Assembly: GCF_013377885.1 (NCBI RefSeq)
Contig: NZ_JABKAU010000008.1
Location: forward strand, 62,001-126,000
Length of the DNA: 64,000 bases
Reading direction: 5' to 3'
Source: Hymenobacter lapidiphilus
Lineage (GTDB): Bacteria; Bacteroidota; Bacteroidia; Cytophagales; Hymenobacteraceae
Shown: one piece after another, positions 43,301 through 50,986 of the stretch
Position numbering within the stretch: the first letter of the stretch is position 1
Layout: each line of letters starts with the position of its first letter
Translations under genes and position numbers: made by a program
Notes under the pieces: model-generated
Databases searched by the model: none
What the model was told of the DNA's origin: nothing
What the model saw: only the letters and a program-made list of their open reading frames with translations

Positions 43301-45967
43301 CTCGCGCTTTTGCGAGTTGTAGCTATACCGGCCGCCGCGGCGCTCAATCACGGTTTCCCACAGCATCCGGATTACCTCTACCCGGGCGATGGCGCTGGTG
43401 GGTTTGCCGGCCGGCGTGAGGGCCACCAGCTCTACGGGTACCTCGTCGCGGGTTTTCACCAGCTCGCCCAGGTTTTTCACCCCGAACATCACCGCCTGCG
43501 TCTGCACCTCGAAGGTGGCGAAGCGGTTCACGGGGCGGCCGGTTTCATCGAATACGGTCGTGAAAGCCGCGCCTTCCAAAGTGCCCAAATCGGGGTAGTC
43601 GGGCACCTGGTAGGTGGCGGTGCCGCGGCCGGCGGCGTCGGTGGTGCCTTCGCGCACGGTTTTCTCGAAGCGGTCGGAAATCGGGGTCGATTCCAGGCTG
43701 CCGTAGTTGCCGCGCCGCCGGTCGCCGCTGTTGATGGCGAAGCTGTAGCCGGCGTATTCTTTGGGCTGGAAGCGCTTTTCCTTGAGCGAAAACTCCACCT
43801 CAAACTTGCGGTCGGCAGCGGGCGGTCCGAACAGGTTCTGGGCCGTAATCTGGGCCTGCACGGTCTGGTCGGGCTTCACCACGGCCCGGCTGGCTTTCAC
43901 CGTCACCTTCAGGCGGTCCGGAATAAACTCTTCCACCGAGAGCTGGCGCGAAGTCAGCAACACGTCGTTGGCCGTCAGGATTTCAAGCGTGTAGAGGCCC
44001 GTCATCACGCTGGGGGGCAGTAGGAAGCGGGCCTCGGTGCTGCCCTCGGGGCTGAGGGTTTTTTGCAGGCTGGCGTACTCCTTGCCGGTGGGTAGCAGCA
44101 GGCGCACCTTCAGCGGGAGGCCTTTGGGGGGCGCCTGCCAGGTTTCGGTGCGCACCACGGTGTTGGTCTGGATGGTGTCGCCGGGGCGGTACAAATCCCG
44201 GTCGCCGTAGAGGAAGGCCTGGTAGCGGGCAGCGTTGCTTTGCAGGCCGCCCACCTCGAAGCGCGAGGTTTCCACCCGGCTCCGGTTCAGGTCCAGAAAC
44301 GTGAAGTCGTCGCCGCGGCGGGCCACCACCATGCCCAGCCGGAACCGCGCGTTCTGGGCCGTCGAGTCGAACTTGGCTACGCCCGCGCCGTTGGTTACGC
44401 CGGTGCCCATTATCTGGTTGTTGGTACTCAGGTAGCTGATTTCCAAGCCGCTCAGTGCCTTCGCCTCCCGAATCGAGTTGGCAAATACCATCGTGCTGCC
44501 GGCCGCACCGGTCTTCACAATCAGGCCGATATCCGACACGGCCACCAGCTTGCTCACCTGCAGCCACTGCCGCTCGGTGTCCTGCACACGTATCACGTAG
44601 AGCCCCTTGAGGCCCGCCGAAAACTCCAGGTCTTTCAAACTCAGATTCAGCAGCCGCAACCCCTGCTCCTTGGGCATGCCGGCCACCGTATAGGTGCGGT
44701 CCGACAGCACGTTGCCCAGGTTCTCCACGTCGTAGTACTGGAACGAGCGGTCCACGTACTCGCCGTTTTCGTCCTGGTTGCTCTCGCCGTCCTCGCCATC
44801 GTACTCGGGGTAGCCGTACTGACTGCCGCCGCGCAACAGCTGCTGGATGTTGTTGGCGTACACTTTGGCAATAGTCACCTGCACTTTGTCCACCTCGTTG
44901 ATGCGGATGCCCAGGTTGCGGGAACCCAGCGCGTCGAGGTACAGGGCCTTGTCGGCGCTGGCAAAGCTGATGGTGGGCCGCTCGTCTGAGAAGCTCACGG
45001 TCTGCGTCACATCGTCGTTCAGCTGCCCGCCCAGGCTGCCGCGCAAACCGCTGCTCAGGCGCACCTGGTAGCTTTTGCCCACTTCGAAGCCGCCTTTGAG
45101 GCGCACGCCGCTTTCCAGTTCCTCCACCTCAAAGGCCACCTGCGGCGACACGGCCACAGCGCTGCGCATGTCCATCCCGCTCACCGGCTGGTTGGTCTGG
45201 ATGGTGATAACCGGGTCGGCGCCTTGCAGCGTGCCGTTGATGGCCGTTACTTCCAGCGCCTGGGGGTCGGGCACGGTAAGCTCGGTTTCGGTGGTTTGGT
45301 CGGTCGGAAGGTCGCTACCCACCGCGCTCAGGCCGGGGGCCAACGCCAGTTTCAGGGGCGAACCGGGCCGCAGCTGCTGCTTAAGCGCCAGGCGCACCTG
45401 CTGGCCCGCCTCGCCGCCAACTACCTCGAAAGCCACCGGCTCGCCGTCCTGGGTCAGGCGCAGCAGCGGCTTCACGTCGGCGGGCTTCACGGCGTAGTTG
45501 AAGGGCAGTTCCACCCGCAGCTCGGCCGTGCCCGCGGCCCGTTCCGAGCGCGCCCAGAAGGCCTGAGGAGCCTGCAGCGCCAGGTAAGGCGTATGGAATT
45601 TCTGACGGTCTTCGGGTAGCTCGGTGCCCCGGCGCGTGCCTTCGGGCAGCGCCTCGGGGCGCAGTTTAGCTATGAAAGCCGTGCTGGGCCGCAGCGGCAC
45701 GTTGGGCGAAAACACCAGCTCCCGGTCCGTCGTCCACTTGAACTTGCCGCGCATGGCCGGCTCAAACGCCACTACCCGGGTGGTATCCCAGCGGTCCAGC
45801 TGCTCGGGCCCCACTACCGCATCTGCAAACTGGAACACGATGTTCTGGTACGGGTCTATTTCCGCACCGTTGGGGTCAGTCGCGCCCTCCTCCGAGCGCG
45901 AGCAGGCGAAACCAAGCAGCGCCAGCAACACCAGCAGCGGCTGGCGGGCAATTCGGGAGAGTAGCAT
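40394..45967 (-). CDS. Bacterial alpha-2-macroglobulin (YfhM-like), lipoprotein
   Basis: This 1857-residue envelope protein traps proteases through a thioester and is a defence or housekeeping partner of PBP1C. The N-terminus (PLLVLLALLGFACSRSEEGA) is a lipoprotein signal of non-standard form. Repeated beta-rich MG domains follow, then the thioester motif YPYGCLEQTVSAA with cysteine at about residue 1391, and the helical TED domain (SYWPGGDYDNWWATAYAAHF). The last part is beta-rich. The gene heads the a2m-BamE-like-glycosyltransferase-pbpC operon. A stretch at about residues 1228-1314 is encoded by strikingly AT-rich DNA (42025-42285). Confidence 0.93.
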   Translation of the reverse strand: MLLSRIARQPLLVLLALLGFACSRSEEGATDPNGAEIDPYQNIVFQFADAVVGPEQLDRWDTTRVVAFEPAMRGKFKWTTDRELVFSPNVPLRPSTAFIAKLRPEALPEGTRRGTELPEDRQKFHTPYLALQAPQAFWARSERAAGTAELRVELPFNYAVKPADVKPLLRLTQDGEPVAFEVVGGEAGQQVRLALKQQLRPGSPLKLALAPGLSAVGSDLPTDQTTETELTVPDPQALEVTAINGTLQGADPVITIQTNQPVSGMDMRSAVAVSPQVAFEVEELESGVRLKGGFEVGKSYQVRLSSGLRGSLGGQLNDDVTQTVSFSDERPTISFASADKALYLDALGSRNLGIRINEVDKVQVTIAKVYANNIQQLLRGGSQYGYPEYDGEDGESNQDENGEYVDRSFQYYDVENLGNVLSDRTYTVAGMPKEQGLRLLNLSLKDLEFSAGLKGLYVIRVQDTERQWLQVSKLVAVSDIGLIVKTGAAGSTMVFANSIREAKALSGLEISYLSTNNQIMGTGVTNGAGVAKFDSTAQNARFRLGMVVARRGDDFTFLDLNRSRVETSRFEVGGLQSNAARYQAFLYGDRDLYRPGDTIQTNTVVRTETWQAPPKGLPLKVRLLLPTGKEYASLQKTLSPEGSTEARFLLPPSVMTGLYTLEILTANDVLLTSRQLSVEEFIPDRLKVTVKASRAVVKPDQTVQAQITAQNLFGPPAADRKFEVEFSLKEKRFQPKEYAGYSFAINSGDRRRGNYGSLESTPISDRFEKTVREGTTDAAGRGTATYQVPDYPDLGTLEGAAFTTVFDETGRPVNRFATFEVQTQAVMFGVKNLGELVKTRDEVPVELVALTPAGKPTSAIARVEVIRMLWETVIERRGGRYSYNSQKREETVLRRNVEVSGSGINANLGFAPQYSGEYEIRVSRPGAATYVSQRVYAYGYGDTQSNSFEVNNEGEVTIEADQDKYEPGQTAHLLLKTPFPGRVLVTVERDRVLDHFYVDTDEKSAKVDIPIRGGHVPNIYVTATAIRPIKDNRLPLTVARGFVPLTVEKPGSRLSVAIKAPELSRSQTMQTIEVSTAPGAQVTLAMVDEGILQMKDFRTPDPHGYFYQKRALEVAAHDVYPFLLPELGTSSTGGDGYDLARRTTPVPSRRVKLLAKWSGVLTADASGKVSYKLQVPQFSGAIRIMAVAYKGDAFGSAEHTMRVADPVVISTALPRFLSPGDTIDVPVTLTNTTNEIIKGRAGLRVKNNASNARVEIFASENFNTVEVKDVTSTSIIGEVILGHDTREKEVYERRLVFRLVAFTPGVLELESVMDSDAGKFTETIEIPVRPASPLQKRTGSGVLAGGGKAQQLNLKTDFMAASLRSQLVVSRSPMAEFAKDLRYLLQYPYGCLEQTVSAAFPQLYYGDLVATLGQKTGVKGKAGQFNPNYHVQEAIRKVEAQQMYNGSLSYWPGGDYDNWWATAYAAHFLLEARQAGFAVNKNVLDRVLGYLETRTRQRETETYNIIQTGGVIRPVTLAKKEIPYSLYVLALAGRPTPVALNYYKANRPLLADDSRYLLAAAFALSGNQRAFQQTVPARYGVAPSIARRELGGSFSSPIRDMALVLNALLAADPGNPQVVGLSRQLSRRVQQAGWLSTQERAFSLLALGKLAKSNANSTATAQLLADGKNIGAFTGKDLTVSNVSNRQITLKPAGKGSLYYFWELEGISPTGRVAEEDAYLLVRRQFLDRNGNPLGSVTFRQNDLVVVRITIQSAESAGDVPNVAITDLLPAGLEIDNPRIGAVRELAWAKDAAQPDYLDVRDDRLNIFTTATPKPKAFYYLARAVSKGTFRLGPVSADAMYNAEYHSYSGASVVRVR
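42025..42285 (-). other. AT-rich patch inside the alpha-2-macroglobulin gene
   Basis: About 260 bases in the middle of a GC-rich gene are dominated by A and T, with codons unlike the flanking gene (for example TTTAATACTGTCGAA and AATAATGCCTCTAAT). The encoded residues (TNTTNEIIKGRAGLRVKNNA, ENFNTVEVKDVTSTSIIGEV) form a normal MG-like domain, so the frame is intact. Confidence 0.75.
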
Positions 45968-46063
45968 AGCAGGGAGGAAGGATAGGCGCCGTAAGGTATA
46001 GAAAAAGGGAGATGGATAGGGGGCTGTTGTGTATGTTTGGTGGAGAACCTAAAGCGAATTGTA

Positions 46064-46393
46064 ATGAGTCGAGTGACCAACCTGATGATAGCCTTCAATT
46101 CTAGCGAAGACAGCAAAGGAGTTATTGAGCAACTAAGGAAGTTTACCTATCGAAACCTTCCGTTCAACATCACTTCCGTTAAAGATGAGAAGCTTCCAGA
46201 ATCGTGGTATGGCGGCACGAAATATTTAGAATGCAATATTCTGTTGGGAGCTTTTAATCATTTTGAGATAAAGCCTCTGGTAGAATATATGAGGCAGATG
46301 ACTTGGGACAGTCCAGAGTGTGTCCAACTGATAATCAAAGAAGAATGGGATGTTAGATTTAGAATAGTCGAAGTGTTCCCAGAAGAACAATAA
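46064..46393 (+). CDS. AT-rich hypothetical protein, 109 residues
   Basis: The protein MSRVTNLMIAFNSSEDSKGV continues with VIEQLRKFTYRNLPFNITSV, WYGGTKYLECNILLGAFNHF and VQLIIKEEWDVRFRIVEVFP. The mix of short strands and charged helices resembles small immunity or structural proteins, but no family is recognised. The gene is clearly AT-richer than its neighbours, which suggests recent acquisition or an orphan. It is divergent from the alpha-2-macroglobulin gene. A TATGTTTG box lies 25 bases upstream of the ATG. Confidence 0.6.
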   Translation: MSRVTNLMIAFNSSEDSKGVIEQLRKFTYRNLPFNITSVKDEKLPESWYGGTKYLECNILLGAFNHFEIKPLVEYMRQMTWDSPECVQLIIKEEWDVRFRIVEVFPEEQ

Positions 46394-46402
46394 AGCGTTG
46401 CC

Positions 46403-46999
46403 TCACACCCCCGCAAACACCTCCGCCCACTCCATCTCCAGCCCCGGCAGCGTGTGGCAGCCAATCTGGCCCGGCTCGAAGTATTCGCCATGAACTTGGT
46501 AGCAGCCTTCACGCAATACGTACACCGTGATGCTCTTCTCGCCGGGTGATACAATCCAGTATTCCGGCACCTCGTTTTCTTCGTAGAGGTCAAATTTTTC
46601 CTTCGTGTCGCGGGCCAGATTGCCAGGACTCAGGATTTCAATAATCCAGTCAGGCGGGCCTACGCATCCTTTTTCGTCCAGCTTAGTTGGGTCACACACT
46701 ACGCAGATATCGGGTTGTACTACGGTGGTTACCTGGGCATCGCCATTGGCCGACATTTTGGTAAGCCGCACATCGAAAGGCGCATGAAAAACCTCGCATT
46801 TGCCACTAGCTAGTTGCTGATAAATCAGCCCCATAAACCGGCTGGATAGGCGCTGATGCACGACCCGCGGCGCTGGGTTCATCAGCCGCACCTTACCTTT
46901 AATCAGCTCTACGAACTCATCTAGCCGCCAAGTCAGGTAATCGGCATAGGTGTAAGTCTGGTCGGGGGCGAGTTGGGAAATGTGGGTGATGACGGGCAT
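46403..46999 (-). CDS. Uma2 family PD-(D/E)XK protein
   Basis: The 198-residue protein begins MPVITHISQLAPDQTYTYAD, then DEFVELIKGKVRLMNPAP, QQLASGKCEVFHAPFDVRL, VVQPDICVVCDPTKLDEKG and PPDWIIEILSPGNLARDTKE. The last two hold the PD...(D/E)xK pattern of the Uma2 (PF05685) fold, with Asp in QPDICVV and Glu in DWIIEILSP. Members are common in Cyanobacteria and Bacteroidota and rarely have shown activity. The start at 46999 gives the full domain; upstream sequence in the same frame is antisense to the hydrolase gene. Confidence 0.88.
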   Translation of the reverse strand: MPVITHISQLAPDQTYTYADYLTWRLDEFVELIKGKVRLMNPAPRVVHQRLSSRFMGLIYQQLASGKCEVFHAPFDVRLTKMSANGDAQVTTVVQPDICVVCDPTKLDEKGCVGPPDWIIEILSPGNLARDTKEKFDLYEENEVPEYWIVSPGEKSITVYVLREGCYQVHGEYFEPGQIGCHTLPGLEMEWAEVFAGV

Positions 47000-47053
47000 G
47001 GCAGCGGGCGGCAGGTGTAGCCTAAAGATACGCGGGTGGCGTACATTCGGGCC

Positions 47054-47632
47054 ATGCAAGCCGTTACTATCCTCACCGTTCCCGGCCTGGGCAGTTCCGG
47101 TCCGGCGCACTGGCAAACCCGTTGGGAGCAGCAGTATGGCTGCCGGCGCGTGGAGCAGCGCGACTGGCAGCACCCTATTTGTACCGACTGGGTAGTTGCC
47201 CTGGATGCTGCCGTTTCTGCTGCGCCGGGGCCGGTGGTGCTGGTGGCCCACAGCCTGGCCTGCGCCACGGTAGCGCACTGGGCCGCCACCGCCGCCCGCC
47301 CCGTGGCCGGGGCCCTGCTCGTCGGCCCCGCCGATGTAGACCAGCGGGAGCAACTGCCCGAGGTGCGCGGGTTTGCGCCCATGCCACTGGCGCGGCTGCC
47401 GTTTGCCAGCATCGTGGTAGCCAGCGAAAACGACGAGTACGTGACCCTGGCCCGTGCCCGGGAGTTTGCCGCTGCCTGGGGTAGCCGGCTGGCGAACGTG
47501 GGGGCGCTGGGTCACCTCAACTCCGAATCGGGACTGGAATTGTGGCCGGCTGGCTGGGCGCTGGTGCAGGAGTTGGTAGCGCTGTCCTTCGGTTCGCGCT
47601 ACGGCCGTTCTTACAACCCAAATCCAACCTAA
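47054..47632 (+). CDS. RBBP9/YdeN-type serine hydrolase
   Basis: The 192-residue alpha/beta hydrolase begins MQAVTILTVPGLGSSGPAHW, with the oxyanion region VPGLGSSGPAHWQ, the nucleophile in VLVAHSLACATVA, the aspartate in VVASENDEYVT and the histidine in NVGALGHLNSESGL. These are the catalytic motifs of the RBBP9 (PF06821) family, whose physiological substrates are unknown. The ATG at 47054 gives the usual length; an upstream ATG at 47036 adds six residues. A bidirectional terminator follows directly. Confidence 0.88.
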   Translation: MQAVTILTVPGLGSSGPAHWQTRWEQQYGCRRVEQRDWQHPICTDWVVALDAAVSAAPGPVVLVAHSLACATVAHWAATAARPVAGALLVGPADVDQREQLPEVRGFAPMPLARLPFASIVVASENDEYVTLARAREFAAAWGSRLANVGALGHLNSESGLELWPAGWALVQELVALSFGSRYGRSYNPNPT

Positions 47633-47634
47633 CA

Positions 47635-47668
47635 AAAAGCGCCCCGACCAACTGGCCGGGGCGCTTTT
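47635..47668. terminator. Bidirectional terminator
   Basis: AAAAGCGCCCCG and CGGGGCGCTTTT form a 12-bp stem with a 10-base loop, T-rich on both sides, between the convergent hydrolase and nuclease genes. Confidence 0.85.
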
Positions 47669-47690
47669 CGTACTCAAGCTGCCAAAGCGT

Positions 47691-50600
47691 TTACTGCTTC
47701 TGGAAGCGGCTTACGTAGGTCTGCTTCGCGCCTACTACGCGCACCACGTAGAGGCCGTTGCTTAGGCCGGCTATGCGCTGGCTCAACTGTTTATTTAGCT
47801 GTTCAACCGAGCCAGTGCCTTCCAGCACGAGGCGGCCTGTGGTGGTGTACACGCTCAGGCGTAGGTTGCGGCCGGTTTCCGGCAATTCAAACCGGATGCT
47901 GCTGGTGGCCGGGTTGGGGTACAGGTTCAGCGGGGCGGTGGCCGTGGCGCGGGTGGTGGCCAGCGGCGTCTGCGTCAGCGAGAAGCGCGTGAACACCGGG
48001 TAGTGGTCGGTGGTGGTGTTGGCGTAGTTGGCAACGCCAGCGGCCAGGTCGGTGCGGATGGCGGCCGAGCCGTTGATGTAGTAGGTGGCCATGGGCTTGG
48101 TGGCTAGCACGTTGTCAATCACCGTCCCGAATCCCACTGTGCTTTGGGCACCGGCCCGGGCCAGTGGCAGGGTGAGAGCCACGTAGTTGGGGTCGGCTAC
48201 GAAGACGTTGTACGACGATACGGCCGGCGTAACGCCGGAAGCAATGGTGCCTTCGAGCACGTCGTTAAAGTCGCCGAGCACCAGCGTGCTGGAGCCGGGG
48301 TAGCTGGTGTCGAGTAGGGTTTTCAGCTGCTCAACCCCTGCTTTGCGGCGGGCGTAGTCGTTGGCCGAAGTAGCCGATATGTTCGCCTTGGCATGAATGT
48401 TCACGAAGTTGACGCGCTGCGTCCGGCCATCGAGCGTAACGTCGGCAGCCATTAGGTACGGAAAGCGGCCCGACGACCAGGCATTGAAGGCGGGACAGTT
48501 CTGCGACTCCGGGCAGCGCAGCAGCCCTTCAAATTTCACCGGCCGCACCACATCCGGGCGGTAAATAAAGCTCAGCTTCTGCGTAGAGGCATAATCGGAG
48601 TCGGCGGCATCGTCGGCACGCGAGCCAAAATCGGCGGTTTTGTAGGCGTACTGTACGCCCGATTGCGCTGAAAGGGTGGCTACCAGGTTGCGCAGGCGCA
48701 CCGTGTCCACCACTTCCTGCAGCGCATACACATCGGCGGCGAGGGTCTTGAGAATAGCCGCTACGTTGGTTTGCTGCAGCTCCACATCAGTCGGCCCCTG
48801 GCCCGAAACCGTCGAGCCAAACCACTCCACGTTCCAGTTCACTACCTCCAGGGTTTTCGTCGCGTCGTAGGTGTTGCCGCGCAGGTTCGGAGTCAGCGTC
48901 GGCACGTTGGCCGTGGACACGCTCAGCGTAGCGGCATAATCGGCAGCGGCCCGCGTGGGCAGGAACCGCACCCGAATCGGTAGTTGGCGGTTGCTGGCCT
49001 CGGCCTGGGTGTAGGTGAGGCTGGGGCTGAATACGAGGCTGTCTTTCGAGAGCTGAAACGCCGCGTCGGGCGACGTCACGGTCAGCGGGCCGGTCAGGTT
49101 GGTGGTCGTCAGTACAATGTTCCGGTACGCCGGCGTGTTCACCGGCTGGTAACCGAAAGCCAGGTTCTGGGTGCTCAGGCGCACGGTGGGCGCCGAGGGC
49201 GTGGCCGAATTGGTGAGCACCACATCGTCCAGGCTCCAGCGGGCGGCCCCGTTGGTGGTCGAGGTGTACACAAAGGCCACGTATACGCCGCCCCGCTTGT
49301 AGCCGCTCAGGTCGAGGCTGTTGTTTTGCCACACATTCGAGTTCTGGGCGGGGAAGTTGGCGCTCAAATCGGTCCAGGTTACGCCGCTGGCGTTGGGGCT
49401 GCCGGTGCCGGGGTAAGTGGTAGAAACCAGCAGGCGCAGACCTGGGCCATTGAAGGCCGTGCGGGTCCAGTAAGATAGTAGCGGGAAGCTGGTGCTGGTC
49501 AGGTTGAGGGCGGGCGAAATCAACCAGTCCTCGTTGGCCACGTTGCCGCCGTTGGCAAAGCCGTTCATCTGCACGGCACTGGGGTTGGGAGACGAGTCGG
49601 TGGGGTCGGTGGGGTTGCGCCCGAAGCTGGTGCAGGCCCAGGTCTGGGTGCCCGTTACGCTGAACTGCACCCAGCCATCAGCAAGGGCCGTGGAGCTGGT
49701 GCAGGCATTGAAATTAAATACCGTCTGCGTGAGGTCGTTGCCGCTGCCGCTAAGTGCTACATCGCGACTGGTTGCGCCGGGGCTCCGGACGTTGGTCACG
49801 CCGCTTACGGCGCCGCTGGCCTGGCCCAGGGTGGTGGGTGTAAAGCGCACGTACACCAGCCGGGGCTGGGCCAGCTCGGCCACCGAGTACACCGTGGTGG
49901 TATCGAACGTCGTTCCGTCCTTCGAAACAGCGAACGGGGCCGCAGTGCGTACGGTAGCAGCGGCCGTCAGCCGGGTGCCGGTAAGCGTGAAGGTGCGCGG
50001 GGCTGAAGGGACATTAACGGTTTGCTGGCCGAAATCGAGTGTGGCCGGGGCCACGGCCAGCACCGGCGCGTTGGGGTTGGCGTTCCAGCTGAGGGTAAAG
50101 TCGTCGATGGCCGAGCTGGGGCGGCTGCCGGGGCCCGTAGTGGGCGTGGGGGCCACAATCCGGATCCAGATGGGCCCGGCCTTGTTGTCGAGCGCCCCGC
50201 CGAAGCCGACTTTAAGAGCAGCGTTGGCGAAGAACGGGCCGGTGGTGGCCGTAGTGCCTACCGCCGTAAAGGCTGCGGGCGTAGCTCCAAAGCCGTACTC
50301 GACCTGCCAGGTAGCGGTGCGCCCAATCGTGCTGTCGAGCGACTGGAGCCGGAAATTCAGCTCGAAATCGGTTTTGCCCAGCGTGTTGGCCACCTGAAAT
50401 ACAAAGGCCGGGCCAACGCCGGTGGGCGGGGTGGCCGTGCTGGTACCGTCGCCGAAGCTGCCGGTCTGGCGCAGGCCCAGCGCCCGGTTAGGACTGGCAG
50501 CCTGGTCGGCCGACGAAGCAGTGCTTTTGAGGCCGGTAGCCGAAGCGAAGTTCTTGAACGCGCCGCTGCTGTTGCCCCAGGTGGTGGGGGCCGTAGTGAG

Positions 50601-50789
50601 CGTGGCCGCGGTACCAAGCTGGTTGGGACCGGCATTGGTGTAAATGCCGAAGCCGGCGGGCAAGCCGCTGGCCAGCCCGTCAAAGGTTTCAACGTAAGGG
50701 CTGGTCGTAAGTGTAACCTGGGCCCGCGCTTCAAAAGAGGCTACGGTTAGCAGGCTGGCCCAGCTTAGCAAGAGAAAACGTTTCATCAT
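47691..50789 (-). CDS. T9SS-exported endonuclease/exonuclease/phosphatase-like protein
   Basis: The 1032-residue protein has a signal peptide (MMKRFLLLSWASLLTVASF), beta-rich N-terminal domains with choice-of-anchor character (YLQSNSS-type loops, LDDVVLTNSAT), Ig-like repeats, then a typical EEP nuclease fold: NWNVEWFG, YALQEVVDTVRLRNLV, VNFVNIHAKANISATS, STLVLGDFNDVLEG and TTTDHYPVFTRFSL. The end is a T9SS type A sorting domain (LNLYPNPATSSIRFELPETG to SNGLYVVRVVGAKQTYVSRF). It is expected at or beyond the cell surface, where it could digest nucleic acids or dephosphorylate. Either ATG at 50789 or 50786 can be used. Confidence 0.9.
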   Translation of the reverse strand: MMKRFLLLSWASLLTVASFEARAQVTLTTSPYVETFDGLASGLPAGFGIYTNAGPNQLGTAATLTTAPTTWGNSSGAFKNFASATGLKSTASSADQAASPNRALGLRQTGSFGDGTSTATPPTGVGPAFVFQVANTLGKTDFELNFRLQSLDSTIGRTATWQVEYGFGATPAAFTAVGTTATTGPFFANAALKVGFGGALDNKAGPIWIRIVAPTPTTGPGSRPSSAIDDFTLSWNANPNAPVLAVAPATLDFGQQTVNVPSAPRTFTLTGTRLTAAATVRTAAPFAVSKDGTTFDTTTVYSVAELAQPRLVYVRFTPTTLGQASGAVSGVTNVRSPGATSRDVALSGSGNDLTQTVFNFNACTSSTALADGWVQFSVTGTQTWACTSFGRNPTDPTDSSPNPSAVQMNGFANGGNVANEDWLISPALNLTSTSFPLLSYWTRTAFNGPGLRLLVSTTYPGTGSPNASGVTWTDLSANFPAQNSNVWQNNSLDLSGYKRGGVYVAFVYTSTTNGAARWSLDDVVLTNSATPSAPTVRLSTQNLAFGYQPVNTPAYRNIVLTTTNLTGPLTVTSPDAAFQLSKDSLVFSPSLTYTQAEASNRQLPIRVRFLPTRAAADYAATLSVSTANVPTLTPNLRGNTYDATKTLEVVNWNVEWFGSTVSGQGPTDVELQQTNVAAILKTLAADVYALQEVVDTVRLRNLVATLSAQSGVQYAYKTADFGSRADDAADSDYASTQKLSFIYRPDVVRPVKFEGLLRCPESQNCPAFNAWSSGRFPYLMAADVTLDGRTQRVNFVNIHAKANISATSANDYARRKAGVEQLKTLLDTSYPGSSTLVLGDFNDVLEGTIASGVTPAVSSYNVFVADPNYVALTLPLARAGAQSTVGFGTVIDNVLATKPMATYYINGSAAIRTDLAAGVANYANTTTDHYPVFTRFSLTQTPLATTRATATAPLNLYPNPATSSIRFELPETGRNLRLSVYTTTGRLVLEGTGSVEQLNKQLSQRIAGLSNGLYVVRVVGAKQTYVSRFQKQ

Positions 50790-50817
50790 AGAAGAAAACT
50801 TTGAAAGACGGACAAAA

Positions 50818-50842
50818 CAAGCGGCTCATATTAAGCCGCTTG
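50818..50842 (-). terminator. Terminator-like hairpin between the AlkB-like and nuclease genes
   Basis: CAAGCGGCT and AGCCGCTTG form a 9-bp stem with a 7-base loop; on the reverse strand TTTTG follows. It lies 145 bases after the AlkB-type gene and just before the nuclease gene. Confidence 0.6.
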
Positions 50843-50986
50843 CGTCCGGCAAAACATCTGTCAAAAATACTCCGAAAGTGCCCTGAATGCAACAAATACA
50901 CAATCTGTTAACAGCGTATTTTTCGCCGGCTAAGCTCTGCTGCCTATAGGTTGAAAACCTCCTGCATGCACCTGCACTGGAAAACG

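Noticed and set aside
42617-44023. 468-codon plus-strand ORF inside the alpha-2-macroglobulin gene
   Set aside because: Antisense shadow; His/Gly/Val-rich composition is typical of reading a GC-rich gene backwards.
46403-46999. Uma2 gene and the AT-rich neighbour as a toxin-immunity or defence pair
   Set aside because: They are convergent, with no shared promoter or family evidence for a pair; Uma2 proteins are commonly solitary.
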